Shown in pieces: positions 9,196-12,197 of a stretch of 12,197 nt of DNA. The notes under the pieces were generated by a model that had not been told where the DNA came from, ran no database searches, and saw only the letters and a list, made by a program, of their open reading frames with translations. The DNA is taken from positions 1 through 12,197 of the forward strand of contig JANWZF010000315.1 in NCBI GenBank assembly GCA_025054905.1, read 5' to 3'. Positions within the stretch are counted from its first letter, which is position 1; each line of letters starts with the position of its first letter. The stretch is from Tepidimonas sp. (GTDB lineage Bacteria > Pseudomonadota > Gammaproteobacteria > Burkholderiales > Burkholderiaceae_C). A program made the position numbers and the translations under genes.

Positions 9196-11958
9196 ATCTC
9201 GAGTGCAAGCGCCGGTTCGAGCAGCGCCGGCTACAGCCGCTTCGTGCAGCGCGTGCGGCGGCGCTACGAACACGAGCTGGCGTTGCTGCCAGCAGGGGCT
9301 CCGGACGCCGAGGCGCTGCGCGCCACGCTGCGGGCACTGCGCCAGCGCGGCCACGATACTGCCAGCGCGCTGCGCATCTTGCGCCACCTGACGCTGGAAC
9401 GGCTGGCGGTGCTGGACTGCGAGCAGGCCGCCGCGCTGTCCACCATCACGCACACGGTGACAGCGCTGGCCGAACTGGTGCTGGATGAGGCTGCCCAGCT
9501 GGCCTGCGCCGAGTTGGACGAGCTGCACGGCCCGCCCCTGGCCCAGGAAGCCGCCCCCGGCGACGGCGCGCCCCCCATGCGCCCGGACGGCACGCGACCC
9601 TGCGGCTGGTGGGTGATCGGGATGGGCAAGCTCGGCGCCCGCGAGCTCAACGTCTCCAGCGACATCGACCTGGTCTACGTCTATGAGTGCGATGGGGAGA
9701 CGGCCGGCAACGCCGAGGGACGCCATCGCATCACCAACCACGAATATTTCGCCAAGTTGGTGCGGCGCATGCAGGCGCTCATCAGCGACGTCACCGAGCA
9801 CGGCCAGTGCTTTCGGGTGGATCTGGCGCTGCGCCCCAACGGCAACTCCGGTCCACCTGCGGTCTCGCTGGGGGCGCTGGAAGACTATTTCCAGGCCCAC
9901 GGGCGCGAGTGGGAACGCTTCGCCTGGCTCAAAAGCCGGGTCGTGGCCCCGGCCGCCAGCGCCCGTCGCGATGGCAGCGGGGCCTGGCTGCGCCCGGTCG
10001 TGCTGCCCTTCGTGTTTCGGCGTTACCTGGACTACGCGGTGTTCGAGGCGCTGCGCCGACTGCACCGCCAGATCCGCGAGCACGCCGCGCGGCGGGCCGC
10101 CGGCCATCCCGAGCGCGCTTACGACGTCAAGCTGTCGCGCGGGGGCATCCGGGAAATCGAATTCATCGTGCAGCTGCTGCAGGTGGTGCGCGGCGGACGC
10201 TACCCCGAACTGCGCACCCGGCCGACGCTGCAGGCGCTGCAACGCGTCGAGCGCGCCGGGCTGATGCCACCGGAGAAGGCCCGCCAGCTGGCCGACGCCT
10301 ATGTCTTCCTGCGCCGGGTCGAACACCGCATCCAGTACCTGGACGACCAGCAGACGCACGTGCTGCCCACGCGCGACGACGACCTGGCCTGGATTGCGGC
10401 GACGATGGGCTTTGCCGACACCCCCTCCTTTCTCGGGGCGCTGGATGCGCACCGTGAAGTCGTGGCCCAGGAATTCGACACCCTGCTGGGTGGCGCGGGC
10501 CATGGCCCCGGCTGCAACGGCAAAGGGTGCAACGGCCACAGCCGCACGGCCGGCGACGATTGGGGCGCGCTGTTGGCGCAATGCCCTCCAGCATTGGCCG
10601 AGCGCTTGCGCCCCTGGACCGATCATCCGCGCGTGCTGGCCCTGCGCGATGAGGCCCGCCTGCGCCTGATGCGCCTGCTGGAGCGCACGGTGGCCTGGAT
10701 CGACACCGGGCGCGCCAGCGAGGCCGCGGCGATGCGCCTGGCGGACTGGATCGAGCCGCTGCTGCGGCGGGAAAGCTACCTGGCGCTGTTGCAGGAGCGC
10801 CCGGCGGTGCACGAGCGACTGCTGCGCATGCTGGGCGCGGCGCGCTGGCCGGCGCGCTACCTGCTGCGCCACCCGGGCGTGATCGACGAGCTGGCCAGCG
10901 CCGAGCTGTACCAGACACGCTTCGATCCCCAGACCTTCGCCGCCGAGCTGCAGGCGCGTCGCCACGCCCTGCACAAAACCGGCGAAGACGATGACGAAGC
11001 CCTGCTCGATCTGCTGCGCCGCGCGCACCACGCCGAAGTGTTTCGCACGCTGGCGCGTGACGTCGAGGGTCTGCTGAGCGTGGAGCAGGTGGCCGACGAC
11101 CTGAGCGCGCTGGCCGATGCGGTGCTGGACATCACCGGGCAATGGTGCTGGCAGCGGCTCAAGCAACGCCACCGCGACGAACCGCGCCACGCCATCATCG
11201 GCTACGGCAAACTGGGCGGCAAAGAACTCGGCTACGGCAGCGACCTGGACATCGTGTTCGTCTACGACGATGACGACGAGCGCGCGCCGGAGGTGTACGC
11301 CGCCTTCGTGCGCAGGCTGATCAACTGGCTGACCGTCAAAACCGGCGAAGGCGACCTGTTCGAGATCGACACTGCGCTGCGCCCCAACGGCAACTCTGGC
11401 CTGCTGGTCACGAGCTTTGCGGCCTACGCCAACTACCAGCAAAACCGCGGCAGCAACACCGCCTGGACGTGGGAACACCAGGCCATGACGCGCGCGCGCT
11501 TCGTGGTCGGCAGCGCCGACCTGCGCGCGCGTTTCGATGCCGTGCGCGAGGCGGTCATCACCGCGCCGCGCGACCACGCCGCGCTGGCCGCCGAAATCCG
11601 CGCGATGCGCCAGCGCCTGTACGACGCGCACCCGGTACGCCCCGGCCGCTTCGACCTCAAGCACAGCCCGGGCGGCATGATCGACGTGGAGTTTGCCGTG
11701 CAGTACCTGGTGCTGGCGCACAGCGCCGCCCACCCCGCCCTACGCGCCAATGCCGGCAACATTGCCCTGCTGCAGCGCGCCGAAGACGCCGGCCTGCTAC
11801 CCAGCGGGGTGGGCCGCGCCGCCGCCGACGCCTACCGCCAGCTGCGCCAGCGCCAGCACCGCGCCCGCCTGGACGAAGCGCCCACCCAGATCGAGCCAGC
11901 CGAAATGCAATCGGCCGCCACCGCGGTGCGCGCCCTGTGGCAGGCCGTGCTGGGTTAG
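9193..11958 (+). CDS. glnE: Bifunctional [glutamine synthetase] adenylyltransferase / adenylyl-L-tyrosine phosphorylase
   Basis: This 921-residue protein adenylylates and deadenylylates glutamine synthetase, normally under PII (GlnB) control, and so matches nitrogen assimilation to supply. Both nucleotidyltransferase halves are intact. The N-terminal (deadenylylating) half has GMGKLG (143-148), SSDIDLVYVYE with Asp157 and Asp159, and ALRPNGNSG (212-220). The C-terminal (adenylylating) half has GYGKLGG (670-676), GSDLDIVFVYDDD with Asp684 and Asp686, and a second ALRPNGNSG (728-736). GlnE-type helical domains follow each. Length is close to E. coli GlnE (946). ATG 9193 was chosen over earlier codons in the same frame because those are antisense to yhdP, and because SRFVQRVRRRY soon after it is the usual beginning. 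A GGAG at 9177-9180 lies 12 bases upstream, rather far. A Gly/Asn-rich linker with two Cys is at 433-456. No neighbouring nitrogen gene is seen. Confidence 0.96.
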   Translation: MISSASAGSSSAGYSRFVQRVRRRYEHELALLPAGAPDAEALRATLRALRQRGHDTASALRILRHLTLERLAVLDCEQAAALSTITHTVTALAELVLDEAAQLACAELDELHGPPLAQEAAPGDGAPPMRPDGTRPCGWWVIGMGKLGARELNVSSDIDLVYVYECDGETAGNAEGRHRITNHEYFAKLVRRMQALISDVTEHGQCFRVDLALRPNGNSGPPAVSLGALEDYFQAHGREWERFAWLKSRVVAPAASARRDGSGAWLRPVVLPFVFRRYLDYAVFEALRRLHRQIREHAARRAAGHPERAYDVKLSRGGIREIEFIVQLLQVVRGGRYPELRTRPTLQALQRVERAGLMPPEKARQLADAYVFLRRVEHRIQYLDDQQTHVLPTRDDDLAWIAATMGFADTPSFLGALDAHREVVAQEFDTLLGGAGHGPGCNGKGCNGHSRTAGDDWGALLAQCPPALAERLRPWTDHPRVLALRDEARLRLMRLLERTVAWIDTGRASEAAAMRLADWIEPLLRRESYLALLQERPAVHERLLRMLGAARWPARYLLRHPGVIDELASAELYQTRFDPQTFAAELQARRHALHKTGEDDDEALLDLLRRAHHAEVFRTLARDVEGLLSVEQVADDLSALADAVLDITGQWCWQRLKQRHRDEPRHAIIGYGKLGGKELGYGSDLDIVFVYDDDDERAPEVYAAFVRRLINWLTVKTGEGDLFEIDTALRPNGNSGLLVTSFAAYANYQQNRGSNTAWTWEHQAMTRARFVVGSADLRARFDAVREAVITAPRDHAALAAEIRAMRQRLYDAHPVRPGRFDLKHSPGGMIDVEFAVQYLVLAHSAAHPALRANAGNIALLQRAEDAGLLPSGVGRAAADAYRQLRQRQHRARLDEAPTQIEPAEMQSAATAVRALWQAVLG

Positions 11959-11986
11959 CCCCGTTGCCCCCACAGGCAACCGGGGC
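11958..11986 (+). terminator. Stem-loop at the end of glnE
   Basis: The left arm GCCCCGTTGCC (11958-11968) begins on the last base of the glnE TAG and pairs with GGCAACCGGGGC (11975-11986). The 11 pairs are broken only by one bulged C, around a CCCACA loop. It is stable and well placed to end glnE transcription, but no T-run follows. It may be a Rho-related or RNA-protecting structure. Confidence 0.55.
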
Positions 11987-12009
11987 GCTGCCCGCACGGC
12001 GCGCACGCC

Positions 12010-12023
12010 GCCCCTTCCGGGGC
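12010..12023. repeat. Short hairpin in the glnE-downstream gap
   Basis: GCCCC (12010-12014) and GGGGC (12019-12023) flank a TTCC tetraloop. It is a second small inverted repeat in the 106-bp gap before the next gene. It could help termination or lie in the leader of the next gene; chance occurrence is possible at this GC content. Confidence 0.3.
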
Positions 12024-12064
12024 CTACCATGGGCGCATCTTGGTGACCCTCGCGCAAGCGTGCC

Positions 12065-12197
12065 ATGATGCGCCCCCCATTCTGGATGCCCACCCTCGTC
12101 CTGAGTCTGCTGATGAGCCTTGTCCCCTCGACCCACGCCACCCAGGCGGCTCCGGCGGCCGCCAGCGCCACCGAGGCCTGCCCCCCCATCCTGCAGC
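12065..12197 (+). CDS. Exported protein, N-terminal fragment; possibly a periplasmic glutathione peroxidase
   Basis: Only 44 codons are visible before the right edge. They encode a signal peptide with Arg3, a hydrophobic core at about 11-20, and a THA site giving a likely cut at A25/T26. An Ala-rich stretch and ACPPILQ (38-44) follow. Exported glutathione peroxidases of Burkholderiales commonly begin their mature part with a similar Ala-Cys-Pro-aliphatic segment, which is the only basis for the suggestion. If right, the next part should soon show the peroxidase motif NTASxCGFT. An in-frame TGA at 12044-12046 limits the start to 12065 or 12068. No Shine-Dalgarno is evident. It is in the same direction as glnE but separated by 106 bp and two hairpins, so it is probably transcribed separately. 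Gene real: likely; function: uncertain. Confidence 0.6.
   Translation, partial: MMRPPFWMPTLVLSLLMSLVPSTHATQAAPAAASATEACPPILQ

Noticed and set aside
5636..9196. Plus-strand open frame of about 1186 codons opposite yhdP
   Set aside because: It is very rich in Arg, Gln, His and Pro with no domain pattern, and mirrors a clear family protein on the other strand. Long antisense frames are expected from GC-rich third positions.
9181..11733. Minus-strand open frame of about 850 codons opposite glnE
   Set aside because: It has no recognisable motif and lies wholly antisense to an intact GlnE; composition is typical of a codon-bias shadow.
12040..12069. Possible promoter TTGGTG with 18-bp spacer and CATGAT before the last gene
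   Set aside because: Match to consensus is poor (3 of 6 and 4 of 6), and the -10 box would overlap the start codon.

Overview
The window is about 12.2 kb of very GC-rich DNA (roughly 70% by eye). It is densely packed with housekeeping-type genes. Protein style, GC content and the back-to-back glnE/yhdP pair point to a betaproteobacterium of the order Burkholderiales, probably Comamonadaceae or a relative such as Tepidimonas. This is an inference from sequence style, not a database match. I see no mobile element, CRISPR array, rRNA or tRNA.

Layout, left to right. Bases 1-1570 (minus) hold nearly all of a periplasmic solute-binding protein of the peptide/nickel ABC family; its stop lies beyond the left edge. 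A 157-bp gap with several hairpins follows. Then a minus-strand cluster is read from right to left: yhdP (9184-5105, an AsmA-like envelope lipid-transport protein), a nitrilase-family amidohydrolase (5108-4302, overlapping the yhdP stop by 4 bp), the lipoprotein lytic transglycosylase mltA (4143-2836), and a 6-phosphofructokinase (2795-1728). The gap between the nitrilase and mltA holds a 46-codon plus-strand ORF (4142-4282) for a single-span membrane protein. Its ATG and the mltA ATG share the same CATG.

The plus strand from 9193 encodes the complete two-domain GlnE adenylyltransferase/deadenylase, whose start is only 8 bp from the start of yhdP. A hairpin begins at the glnE stop. At 12065 an exported protein begins and runs off the right edge; its mature N-terminus resembles exported glutathione peroxidases, but too little is visible to be sure.

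Functionally, yhdP and mltA are cell-envelope genes, the nitrilase is a likely metabolite-repair enzyme, pfk is glycolytic, and glnE controls glutamine synthetase. No novel multi-gene system is evident. The best leads are the small antisense membrane protein between two genes of the minus-strand cluster, the ATP/PPi hybrid signature of the phosphofructokinase, and the very tight divergent glnE/yhdP junction.
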